Shown here one piece after another: positions 47,801-52,776 of a DNA stretch of 52,776 bases (its first letter is position 1; every line of letters begins with the position of its first letter). Where the stretch lies: assembly GCA_033557685.1 (NCBI GenBank), contig JAWQRN010000018.1, forward strand, positions 1-52,776, written 5' to 3'. The notes under the pieces were generated by a model that saw only the letters and a list, made by a program, of their open reading frames with translations, made no database searches and was not told the origin of the DNA. Position numbers and translations under genes: made by a program. Origin of the DNA: Sperchopsis tessellata (taxonomy: Eukaryota; Arthropoda; Insecta; Coleoptera; Hydrophilidae).

Positions 47801-48736
47801 CAATCTCAAAAATTTCCTGTTTTAAATTTCAGTACAGAAGTAAATAATTTTTTTTTTTTATTTATTCTACCTCTACACCTCAGAAATAGAAAAGGAGACA
47901 ATAAGTCTGTATGTAATAATATTTATCCTAAAACTATTGCTAGTAGGGGTTGGAACTAGGACTGGGATTTTCTTTCAATTAATTGATTATTTGATAAATC
48001 GATTATTTGATCATTGATTTTTTTCTTCCTGTTAAAACATGTTGAAATAATTTGGTGTAATTAGAAATACATTCTTTTGTTTACAATTCTTGGCACACCC
48101 CTCTCTCCAAGATGTACAAACTTTTTTAAATTGGACTACACGTTTTTTCATTTAAAAGATAGAAACTTAAGTTCTCACTAGAAATCTGTTAAAATTACAT
48201 TATAATTTCTTTTTTCTCATTAATGTTTTTAACCCAAGTATACAATTAGATACTTCCTAAACTTTTAATTTTGAAAATACAGAATAATCTAATCAATTGA
48301 GTAAATATGTAGTATATTAATCAAATAATTGATTAATCAAGAAATCGATAAATCAATTATTTCTTAACTGACAATCGATTGTGAAATTTGACTACCACTC
48401 AGGTCTAGTAGGGACCCTTTTTTTAATATACATGTGTGAAAATAGTTATTGAATATCATGAATGTGTCATCTAGTTAGATCTCTAAGTTTATCAGTTTTG
48501 ACACATACAATACAAATTTTGGAAATTTATGGGGCTTTTCATTATATTTTCAAGGGAAATTTTCAAGATTTTTTGCTCTTGCTAGAAATCAGCTGATGAG
48601 AAACCATTATTCCACCTTTGTTTATATTTATTCATCTATTTCCTATTAGTTGCGACCCAGATGTGGTGGAGAAACACTGCACAGACTCATCACTGACATT
48701 TTCAGCTCACCCGAACAGACTTCTAGTATTAAGTAA
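13810..48736 (+). CDS. acidic coiled-coil protein, six-exon gene, family not recognised
   Basis: Coding exons: 13810-14156, 31290-31398, 31553-31693, 38430-38504, 41972-42088, 48650-48736. All boundaries are AG/GT, and phases agree (2 after exon 1, 0 thereafter). The start is fixed by an in-frame TGA at 13792. Residues 1-115 are polar and Ser/Asp/Glu-rich, probably disordered, with SHRRRQF near 88. From about 110 (ENDFYR, then FVLFKKHYDKYLHLSQKYEE) to about 262 the chain is rich in Glu, Lys, Gln, Arg and Leu with heptad spacing (ERDGLIQQREQLNKKLE, AEKEKYLQQKLQIEKERNEA), a long coiled coil. No transmembrane segment or enzymatic motif is seen. The last exon gives 28 non-coiled residues and TAA, about 291 in total. 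If exon 6 instead splices at 48732/48733 the protein continues beyond the window. Introns are 17.1, 0.15, 6.7, 3.5 and 6.6 kb. Confidence 0.85.
14157..19164 (+). other. first part of the 17.1-kb intron 1, no gene seen
   Basis: Intron 1 starts with GTGTGTGTC. The stretch is uniformly AT-rich with short frames only. I recognise no transposon coding sequence, RNA gene or long repeat here. Confidence 0.5.
19165..19420. repeat. dispersed repeat, copy A (related to 43517-43880)
   Basis: Ordered shared blocks with 43.5 kb: TGATTATA followed by GAGCAGATATTTTA; CTGAAATGAAA; CAAATAATTMATT; and, further on, TAGTCATTTG and AAAGTACRCTACC. The copies are diverged, and the second is longer in the middle. 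This suggests a non-autonomous transposon family; the ends are not defined. Confidence 0.55.
19421..21446. other. intron 1, no gene seen
   Basis: AT-rich sequence. The overlapping + strand frames at 20131-20522 are hydrophobic, pyrimidine-driven and show no domain. A less AT-rich patch near 20640-20705 was not identified. Confidence 0.45.
21447..21655. mobile_element. truncated copy of the 36.6-kb foldback element
   Basis: Starts CAGGTTTTCCGGGAAGTAAC and matches the left arm of the 36610-36865 element through GCCGTTGCAG (21512), then GGGGACATTATCAAG. It continues with four copies of a short unit resembling TGTAGCTCTNAAAAGTGCTA (about 21529-21650). The right inverted arm is absent. On the - strand it carries TTGATAATGTCCCC...GGACGAAACGTCGG, a Penelope-type terminal motif. 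Confidence 0.75.
21656..26789. other. intron 1, no gene seen
   Basis: AT-rich sequence with a (TA)n run at 22947-22972 and a short palindrome at 22998. ACAGGGGGTTTTTGTTTTGT at 23114 resembles a transposon end, but I could not find its partner. The minus-strand frame at 23682-24008 (108 codons) shows no recognisable domain. Confidence 0.45.
22998..23013. repeat. 16-bp perfect palindrome
   Basis: TTTCGGCTAGCCGAAA is self-complementary and lies in AT-rich sequence just after the (TA)n run at 22947-22972. No function is assigned. Confidence 0.8.
26790..27979 (+). mobile_element. decayed pogo/Tigger-type DNA transposon
   Basis: The right end, read inward, is CAGTAAACTCTCTTTATAAC (27979-27960), a typical Tigger terminal repeat, followed outside by TA. 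The left end is a degraded version (AAACTCCTTCTATTACAAAA), with a second similar stretch CCCTCTATAACAAAAC at about 26830, preceded by TA at 26788. The interior encodes pogo-type transposase pieces on the + strand. Length is about 1.2 kb, shorter than intact elements (about 2-2.5 kb). It sits in intron 1 of the coiled-coil gene, same strand. Confidence 0.75.
26950..27706 (+). pseudogene. pogo/Tigger transposase remnant
   Basis: A CENP-B-type helix-turn-helix block reads LNEAVEPFFDNASMCNMPI at about 27118-27174, followed by LGSELKEN. Further on, frame 27446-27706 carries the DDE block FFIDNCPSHQKE (catalytic D-N-C-x-S/A-H), LKAKNLVFFPSNLIPKIQ, and TICNCFKNACF, which matches the T-I-x-N-C-F-x-x-A-G-F block near the family C terminus. 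The first catalytic region (D-E-T/S) is not found. Stops and frame changes separate the parts, and the block expected after K-I-Q has lost its Asp. Non-functional. Confidence 0.8.
27980..29609. other. intron 1, no gene seen
   Basis: AT-rich sequence without recognisable coding content. It contains the imperfect hairpin at 28802-28889, listed separately. Confidence 0.45.
28802..28889. repeat. hairpin with 20-bp stem
   Basis: TAGCTTCTATAGTTGGCACC (28802-28821) pairs with 28870-28889 with one mismatch and a 48-base loop. The loop ends (TTAGAAAAC / GTTTAGTAAC) can extend the stem imperfectly. It could be a short foldback MITE or a small-RNA precursor. It lies in intron 1. Confidence 0.6.
29610..30330 (+). 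mobile_element. LINE 3' fragment (Jockey/CR1-like)
   Basis: Broken + strand frames match the C-terminal tail of Jockey/CR1-type RT proteins: LQKRAMHIMLKLSYKDSCR at about 29799-29855, followed by the C-x-L-Q-I-Y-D-M-F-x-R region (about 29890-29935). The fragment ends in a 3' tail AAATAAATTATTATTATTAT at 30309-30328, a usual LINE tail type in insects. Only the last few hundred bases are present (5' truncation). Confidence 0.6.
30331..31289. other. end of intron 1, no gene seen
   Basis: AT-rich, ending in a pyrimidine tract and TTGCAG before exon 2 at 31290. Confidence 0.6.
31694..33021. other. intron 3, first part, no gene seen
   Basis: AT-rich. It contains a (TA)n run at 32818-32850 and, 44 bases on, a 13-bp stem hairpin CCTAATATCGTCC / GGATGATATTAGG (32894-32922, one mismatch). 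Confidence 0.5.
33022..33679 (-). pseudogene. unrecognised minus-strand coding-like remnant
   Basis: Two neighbouring - strand frames have a protein-like composition unlike the surrounding A/T-driven frames: 33390-33022 (122 codons, with VKSFRIVNFLVKQRESRQ, then an Asp/Ser/Leu-rich part and IPEVWLVTGSHYSKVLLEAQ) and 33679-33482 (65 codons, IGPNYKKIEIPESIF). They face against the host gene inside intron 3. I recognise no family. It may be part of a decayed transposon or a captured gene fragment. Confidence 0.35.
33870..35150 (-). mobile_element. RTE-like LINE fragment, internally deleted
   Basis: On the - strand from about 35150 down: a linker with LFWK-type residues (about 34940), then DILSITDDEIVIAIRSLKNG at about 34743-34684 and KVAGVDTITCETLKCGE (RT block with G-x-D-x-I). 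A deletion then joins YGVQESLMKAIQFIYLGSRA to KWFKIR-GC, losing the F-x-D-D active site. The C-terminal tail NVRDRVTDRIETCVLRWFGH lies at about 34015-33956. Several stops are present. The same C-terminal region recurs at 50240-50560, so this family is present at least twice. Confidence 0.8.
36070..36120 (-). ncRNA. hammerhead-ribozyme-like motif (Penelope-type terminal motif)
   Basis: Read on the - strand: ACTA, a GTCC bulge and GTC, which can pair with GAC-TAGT at the far end (stem I). Then CTGAAGA (fits C-U-G-A-N-G-A), one extra T, a 5-bp stem II GAGGC/GCCTC with loop GCGAG, GAAA, a self-complementary CCGG (stem III position), and TC before stem I, giving a G-U-C cleavage triplet. Known hammerheads in Penelope-like elements and retrozymes have such very short stem III. 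The extra base between the core and stem II departs from the consensus, so activity is uncertain. Confidence 0.4.
36155..36206. repeat. near-perfect palindrome without loop
   Basis: AAAGGCAACGCAATAGATGT (36161-36180) is followed at once by its reverse complement (36181-36200) with one mismatch. Pairing extends about six more bases on each side with two mismatches. It lies in the spacer of the large inverted repeat, next to the hammerhead-like motif. Confidence 0.85.
36610..36865. mobile_element. 256-bp foldback element with 66-bp terminal inverted repeats
   Basis: The left arm 36610-36675 (CAGGTTTTCTGGGAGATAAC ... GCCGTTGCAG) matches the reverse complement of 36800-36865 at all but about eight positions. 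The middle holds two or three copies of a unit like TGTAGCTCTGAAAAGTGCTA. There is no coding capacity. A related copy lacking the right arm lies at 21447. The arms carry the GACGAAACGTCGGC signature also seen at ends of Penelope-like elements. It sits in intron 3. Confidence 0.85.
36880..37745 (-). pseudogene. Tc1-like transposase remnant
   Basis: Read on the - strand from ATG at 37741: an N-terminal helix-turn-helix-like part with several stops (about 37740-37450); NVLFSDDIKVN (first Asp block, L-F-S-D-E in the family) at about 37418-37386; a G-x-x-x-H-I-K-S-T-M-T-G-A-M-Y region near 37250; after a frame change WTLQQDKEPKHT (second Asp block, Q-D-N-D-P-K-H-T) at about 37157-37122; and SPDLNPIEHMWDKVK (third, Glu block) near 37090-37045. 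The DDE residues themselves are kept but frames are broken at least four times. The spacing fits the Tc1 (DD34E) group. Terminal repeats were not defined; GAAAATTTAAGGAAC occurs at 36499 and a similar stretch at 36927. Confidence 0.8.
38505..38834. other. start of intron 4, no gene seen
   Basis: AT-rich intron sequence between exon 4 and the LINE listed next. Nothing recognisable is present. Confidence 0.5.
38835..41225 (+). mobile_element. decayed endonuclease/RT LINE in intron 4
   Basis: A GC-richer leader (about 38835-39060) is followed by an endonuclease N-terminal block, NVCIYNCCSLTSEAKLIELK at about 39165-39224 (the N-V-R-S/T-L block), with V-I-G-L-K after a stop. Later come RT pieces: LKSMKYGKSHKENNIMVDVL near 40185-40245, VYTVLTKLYTLCL near 40262-40300, FADD-type sequence reduced to IADDIMIFAHTP near 40681-40715 and LSKTKVLLNELTILETVTCY at about 40776-40835. 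The tail domain reads KIQKWKWAGHPRRRTDYRWS at about 41040-41099, and the 3' end carries TGATAATGATGATGAAATAA at about 41222. Many stops occur; integration is on the host gene strand. Confidence 0.8.
39868..39890. repeat. (TAG)n microsatellite
   Basis: Six to seven AGT/TAG triplets inside the decayed LINE. Confidence 0.85.
41268..41370. repeat. dispersed repeat copy (family of 46578-46672 and 46879-46972)
   Basis: Shares TTCCTATAATGAACAA, GCCAAATTT, ATCTCTC/TT, GAAGGARTAAT and GGYGGTTTCTYTAGGA in the same order with the copy at 46888-47010. Diverged, non-coding. Confidence 0.65.
42089..42936. other. start of intron 5, no gene seen
   Basis: AT-rich intron sequence up to the SINE target duplication. 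No repeat family or reading frame is recognised. Confidence 0.5.
42950..43254 (+). mobile_element. tRNA-derived SINE with 12-bp target duplications
   Basis: The head looks like a tRNA gene with an A box TAGCTCAGTGG (42959-42969) and a B box GGTTTGAGTCC (about 43004-43014), the pol III internal promoter. A tRNA-unrelated body of about 210 bases follows (GGAGGGACGTAAA ... AGGTCCCTT; TAAAAGAACCCAATTCC), then an (AAAT)n tail to 43254. TTACCTTATATA at 42937-42948 and TTACCTTATGTA at 43255-43266 are target-site duplications with one mismatch. The anticodon arm does not fold cleanly, so this is not a functional tRNA gene. It lies in intron 5. Confidence 0.92.
43517..43880. repeat. dispersed repeat, copy B (related to 19165-19420)
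   Basis: Begins ACAGGATGATTATATGTGAG and shares ordered blocks with the copy in intron 1. The middle (about 43640-43790) has a GC-richer insert absent from copy A, including CATTCGACCGGAGGTG. No protein frame is recognised. Confidence 0.5.
43881..44958. other. intron 5, no gene seen
   Basis: AT-rich. No coding or structural feature is recognised up to the mariner end. Confidence 0.45.
44959..46147 (-). mobile_element. mariner-family DNA transposon, inactive, both ends present
   Basis: TIRs TTGGGGGGACCGGAAAGTAA (from 44959) and, inward from 46147, TTAGGGGGACCGGAAAGTAA differ at one or two positions. TA flanks both sides (44957-44958 and 46148-46149), the mariner target duplication. Length is 1189 bp, close to intact mariners (about 1.3 kb). 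The transposase reads on the - strand, opposite to the host gene, and is broken. It lies in intron 5. Confidence 0.93.
45034..45994 (-). pseudogene. mariner transposase remnant
   Basis: It starts at ATG 45994 (MATQIQEEVKIRHCMLFEFH, the usual N-terminal helix with L-F-E/Y-x-F/H). Stops follow, for example near 45870 and 45716, then WVSHNLSEENK (the W-V/I-P-H-x-L-x-E/D block between the domains). Frame 45396-45106 carries VILQHDNARPHCARRT (second catalytic Asp) and YLPDIAPSDFHLFQSL (third Asp, D34D spacing), so this is D,D34D mariner type. The block with the first catalytic Asp (usually G-D-E-x-W/T) is not recognisable and is probably deleted. The last codons to TAA at 45034 are intact. Confidence 0.88.
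46578..46972. repeat. inverted pair of a dispersed repeat
   Basis: Bases 46578-46672 are the reverse complement, with about 15-20% differences, of 46879-46972 (shared: TATAATRAACAA, TATGCCAAATTTCATTT, ATATCTCTTCAAAT, GGAGTAATTT). The spacer is about 206 bases. A third copy is at 41268. The intronic transcript could fold here. Confidence 0.7.
46973..47939. other. intron 5, no gene seen
   Basis: AT-rich. Nothing recognised beyond the edge of the repeat copy ending near 47010. Confidence 0.45.
47949..48404. mobile_element. hAT-like MITE with 9-bp target duplication
   Basis: CTAGTAGGG occurs at 47940-47948 and again at 48405-48413, flanking 456 bases. The ends are weakly inverted: the inner parts are rich in ATCGATT/AATTGATT blocks in opposite orientation (AATTGATTATTTGATAAATC near 47980; GATTAATCAAGAAATCGATA near 48332). 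A duplication of eight or nine bases suggests hAT. No coding capacity is present. It lies in intron 5, 245 bases before exon 6. Confidence 0.55.
48650..48736 (+). CDS. probable terminal exon of the coiled-coil gene
   Basis: The acceptor is CTATTTCCTATTAG. The frame in phase 0 (the phase left by exon 5) gives LRPRCGGETLHRLITDIFSS and PEQTSSIK, then TAA at 48734. The segment is clearly less AT-rich than its surroundings, as the other exons are. AATAAA at 48994 follows. An alternative is a donor A-A/GTAAAG at 48732, which would skip the stop and continue the gene beyond the window. Which applies cannot be decided from the sequence. Confidence 0.65.
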   Translation: MRPRCGGETLHRLITDIFSSPEQTSSIK

Positions 48737-48993
48737 AGGGGTAACCATTTTCTTACTCTAAATTTTTGTGTTTAACCATTGCAATGGGATTTTTTAGGTA
48801 TTTAATTGTATGTTAAACAACTTATTATTTAGTTGTGGACCCGCTGACTCGCTACAAAGTTGTTTGTTAATATTTCATATTAAAATTATTCAGAAATTTA
48901 AATATGTATAAATTCTTCTAATACCTATAAATTAACTTTTTGTTATCTTGAACATAAAGATAGAAGGGAGTGACAAAGGAACATTAATAATAG

Positions 48994-48999
48994 AATAAA
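48994..48999 (+). promoter_or_regulatory. candidate poly(A) signal of the coiled-coil gene
   Basis: AATAAA lies 258 bases after the TAA of exon 6. The hexamer is frequent by chance in such AT-rich sequence, so support is modest. Confidence 0.4.
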
Positions 49000-50239
49000 C
49001 CTGTATAAATGGTTATATTTTCTATTATATTTTAATATAGCTAATGAGTGATAATTGCCTAAAATAATTATACCACATGCCACATTTAAGAATGCAGTAC
49101 AAGGGTATTCCACTTACTAAGATATAATATTAGTTAAATGAGATAGAATTGTTTGTAATTAATGGAAAAAGACCATTGACCATCAAATTTTATTCTTGTG
49201 TAACCAGCCAGTTCATTTAAAATAAGTGGAATGTCGTTGCTATATAATCAAATAAATATGACTATAATTACTTCAGTTGTATAAATAAATATTTATAATA
49301 TATGTTGCTCTGTATTTGGTTTGATCTATTTAATCAATGATTAAAAAGTAAAAGTGACGATTTGCTTTCATTCTATTTGTTTACATTTATTATCACAGAG
49401 AGTGAGGGTGTGGTCACTTATGAAGCACACCCTGTATGCTTGCATGTGCGTACATAGAAGAAGGAAAATCATTAAAATTAATTGCGGCATAAATAAGGCA
49501 AACAAATGTGCACAGACATTCATTAGAAAGCATTATTAAGATGCTATTATTCATAAATGTAATAAATTAAATAATAAATAGTATTATAAAAACTGGCATA
49601 CTTCCTGCTTTTGCAGGAAATAGTTTGTTTAAGTAGAATCAGTGAAAAACAACAAATGACAAATAACTTGACAGCATATATATTTATAATATATATTTGT
49701 TGTGCATAGAAAATATGAAAATTAAGGCTCTTGAATACACTGCATTGAAAATAACCAAACCACTGATGCAAACTAACAGCTTCATGCTTCCTTTAACACA
49801 AAGATATAGAAATCATTGCTGTTAAATTAGATACATCCTGTACATACTGTAGCTGGGTTTGGTTGTTTGTTGTATAAGAATATATGCCTGAAGTGAAACT
49901 GCATACTTTTATCTTCTTGTTGAACCATAGTTCAATACATGCACTAGAGGCACTTTAAAAGTGCAATATTTTGAATTACAGTACATTTTGATGAAGGCAA
50001 CATCGCTTTCAATTTCTTTAACTTACTTCCATCAAACGGTTCCCCCTTGAAGAAATGAAAGCAGCAAAAAAAGTACTATATTACACCTTGTCCTGACAAA
50101 GCTTACTAGTCTCTACTAAATGCATGCATCTTGTCACACATTAAGTCTCTGTTTTTTGTACATCTTACTTAAAATCTCGCTAACACTATGTATTAATTTT
50201 TGCCTAGACCTACCACCTGCACCTCTATTTTCCAATAAC
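49000..50239. other. AT-rich flank, no gene seen
   Basis: No recognisable frame, repeat family or RNA gene was found. Confidence 0.45.
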
Positions 50240-50560
50240 GCACCTACATATAACATGTTTTAAGTTATTCCTCATTCATTCTTTCCAAATGCTCAAACCA
50301 GACCAATTCACTCTTCTCCATGTGATCTGTCACACTATCTCTCGCAACACAGTTATTATATACTCATACATTTTTAACAATTTCTATTTATCTTTTAATA
50401 TATAATTATTATATAATTTAATATATTCTTCTAAGATAATCCATACCATCTGCATTTATCTTCTGTGGTTTTTATTTTAACCAAGTCTCACTACCATACA
50501 AAACTCTAGGAACCAAAATGCTACTGCAGATCGCTACTTTTTTCATAAGTTTTTTATTTG
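50240..50560 (-). mobile_element. RTE-like LINE C-terminal fragment
   Basis: The - strand carries VLYGSETWLK (about 50512-50483) with INADGMDYLR soon after, then RDSVTDHMEKSELVWFEHLE at about 50342-50283. These are the Y-G-S-E-T-W and the R-x-R-V-T-D-R-x-E ... L-R-W-F-G-H-x-E-R-M tail blocks also present at about 33956-34110. AT-rich sequence interrupts the two parts. Heavily decayed. Confidence 0.7.
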
Positions 50561-50792
50561 TAATTATCTACATACCACCAGTTATTTCCAACCTACATGT
50601 TGTATCCATATTAATTTTATAGTACATTAAATGTAATAGATCCACGGTTATTATCTATATGAATATTGTTTCCTGTTAGAAACTGTGTAGAGGGTCAAAA
50701 GTGAGGGATCATGCTTATATAGGCAAGGACTGGGATGGGAAATGCGCATTAGGGTACTCATTAGGCTGTTCCATTCTAGTGGTTATTATTAA

Positions 50793-51200
50793 TTGCAAGA
50801 CAAAGAGATGTACAGCTTTTTTGCCCCTTTAAAAGAGTAGTCTTGGTCATATTACTCAATCAATCATGTCTAAACATTGTCATAATACAGGTCATACTAT
50901 TAGAGTGGAAGATACTAAACTCTTGACTTAACTTATTTTCCCAGAAATTTTAAAGAAATCATTGAGGTTTATAATCACCCCAATAATATTAATAGGAACG
51001 ATGGTTTTCAACTTCATATCACTTGGAGGATCCTTCTGGCTTTTTTCTGTCCTCCTACACTTGATAATAATTTTCTGAATGGAACGTCATCGCCTTAGTA
51101 ACTATTCCCCATACCAGTTCTTGCATATATATAGGCATGATCCAGCCGAGTCTGGATCAGGGTGAGTTCATTCGTTGAAAATGACCCTTGCTACAGTAGA
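50793..51200 (+). mobile_element. Penelope-like element, 3' coding fragment
   Basis: The + strand frame reads HNTGHTIRVEDTKLL at about 50879-50923, then, after a stop, FPRNFKEIIEVYNHPNNINR with N-D-G-F-Q-L and T-W (about 50938-51030). This is the conserved C-terminal stretch of Penelope-like proteins after the GIY-YIG domain (T-G-H-x-I ... R-E-A-I-E-I ... H-P-x-N-x-N-R-x-D-G ... T-W). The non-coding trailer follows, with TTGAAAATGACC at 51175. 5' truncated. Confidence 0.75.
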
Positions 51201-52776
51201 CAGAACATTAGCATTTTTCAGAGCCTCTACATGGTTTCCATCTGGAAACAGTATTAATTTAAAGTACATTCTTTATGTTAGCTGCCTAACCCACCTTACG
51301 AAATTGGCAAAATCAACATCTGTACTGAGGAGATAAACAGTTGTACCTCATTTAAAAATTTGATTGAATTTTGACCAAAGAAGAGCTATATTTTACCACA
51401 AACTACATAGAAAATACTTCTTTTTCAGAAAGTATTATTCAGTATGACAGTAGGCATGAATATCACATCTAAAAGTGTCAATTTCAATTAACCTTAAACA
51501 ATTGAACTTAACTAATAACATTGTCATAAAACTTGGAGTCATGTTTGTTTACCTTTGCGATATATATAACTTCAAACAAGACCTGTAAAAATTAAAAAAT
51601 GTATACATAGCTATTTTGAGAACTTCCAGAGAGTTACTTTCTACAGTGATGAATTGTCATTATCAGCAATAAATGTATACTACTATGCTACAGTTTTACA
51701 GTATTATCACTGAATTATCAGCATACATTCACTTTTTCCAAACGACTACTGCTATATCCCTAATGAAATGCAAGACTTACAGAGATACATAATTAATGGA
51801 AATATTAAATAGCTACATGGCACATCTTTTGTTATGCCTTGTTTTGCTTATATTTTTATTTATAATGAAAATATACATTTACAAAGAAAAAATTGCTCTT
51901 TAAGTATTATAAGTAGATTTAGAAATGTATCATGTACTATTTCTATGTATGTGCATTTTCTATGACAATTTGTAAGCACTGAAGTGAAACCACATACTGT
52001 TCTCTTCTTGTTGCTCCACAGCATAAACTAAATTTTGTCATGAATCATGAGAAGAATGGCTAACATGGAAATGTGTGTCACTGGAACTTGTATTAAAGAA
52101 TTGTAACATTGATGTCAATTATATGTACAATACACACATACATTTGTTCAATCTGCTATAAATTCAACTGAGACCATTGAATTTGAATACAATGCAAACT
52201 GAGAAAATTAATATTCACACCATGACATTATGCTCATCTTTTTGCACTGGTTTTAATTTTAACAGTTAACAGTTCAAGTTGAATTGTGTAGCATTCAAAT
52301 GATCCATTCAAGTAAATTGTGAAATTTACATGTGAACTGGGCTTGTGTGAGATGGATATAATACAGTAGATAATTTTTTTCAAGTTCGAATACTTGAATA
52401 AATTATGTAACACCTACATGTGCTGTTTTATAATGTCAGTTCGGAAATAAAAATTTATTTATAATAATTTATAAGAAACCACCATACCTACCTACTAATG
52501 CACTGTTCTCCTAAGACAAGAGATCCTATCTGAAAAATTATTGTTTTAAGAGATAGAAATCTTTCATCAATACTTCAATATAGTTTATCAGTTGAGAAGT
52601 AAATCTCTTCATTTTTGGGATGATAGGTTGCACTTAGGACCTTTGTGGGTTGAATTCACAAGTTTTAATGAACAACATCCTAAAAATACTTTTTTAATCT
52701 AAGAATTTGTTGTTTCCTTGGCCGTACATAAATGTGTAATTTTAATATTTGATGAAAATCAAATATCAAGCAAACC
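51201..52776. other. AT-rich flank, no gene seen
   Basis: No reading frame or repeat recognised to the window end. Confidence 0.45.

Noticed and set aside
49610..49650. Additional exon after a TTTTGCAG acceptor
   Set aside because: The frame meets a stop within a few codons in the required phase, and the composition is not exon-like.

Overview
This is a very AT-rich arthropod (most likely insect) nuclear segment. Evidence: two spliced protein genes with GT-AG introns, a metazoan mitochondrial ribosomal protein, and a transposon set typical of insects (Ty3/gypsy, R1-clade and RTE-like LINEs, Penelope-like, mariner, Tc1-like, pogo/Tigger, hAT-like, tRNA-SINE). I cannot name the order or species.

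Layout. 1-2.6 kb: non-coding repeats with a 77-bp direct duplication and a 27-bp tandem array. 2.9-9.5 kb: a block of broken retroelements, namely a Ty3/gypsy copy (+), a Penelope-like 3' fragment (+) and an R1-clade LINE (-) lying between ATGT/ACAT-type microsatellite flanks. 9.76-12.11 kb: a complete six-exon mRpL38 gene (-), 404 codons; all splice phases close. 12.1-13.8 kb: the head-to-head intergenic region, with a 27-codon ORF upstream of the second gene. 13.81-48.74 kb: a + strand gene for an acidic, coiled-coil protein; five exons join in perfect phase and a sixth, probably terminal, exon gives about 291 residues. I do not recognise its family.

The introns of the coiled-coil gene (the first is 17.1 kb) hold most of the remaining content: dispersed repeats, a Tigger copy, LINE 3' fragments, a 943-bp inverted repeat with about 93% identical 270-base arms, a 256-bp foldback element, a Tc1-like copy, an endonuclease/RT LINE, a tRNA-derived SINE with clear target duplications, a mariner with both TIRs and a hAT-like MITE. 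All transposase and RT genes seen are broken.

Most interesting: a hammerhead-ribozyme-like fold inside the spacer of the large intronic inverted repeat, with a related TGA-W-R-ATG / CGAAAC signature in other repeats and near two Penelope-like fragments; the inverted repeat itself, which would form a long intronic dsRNA; and the microsatellite-targeted R1-clade insertion.
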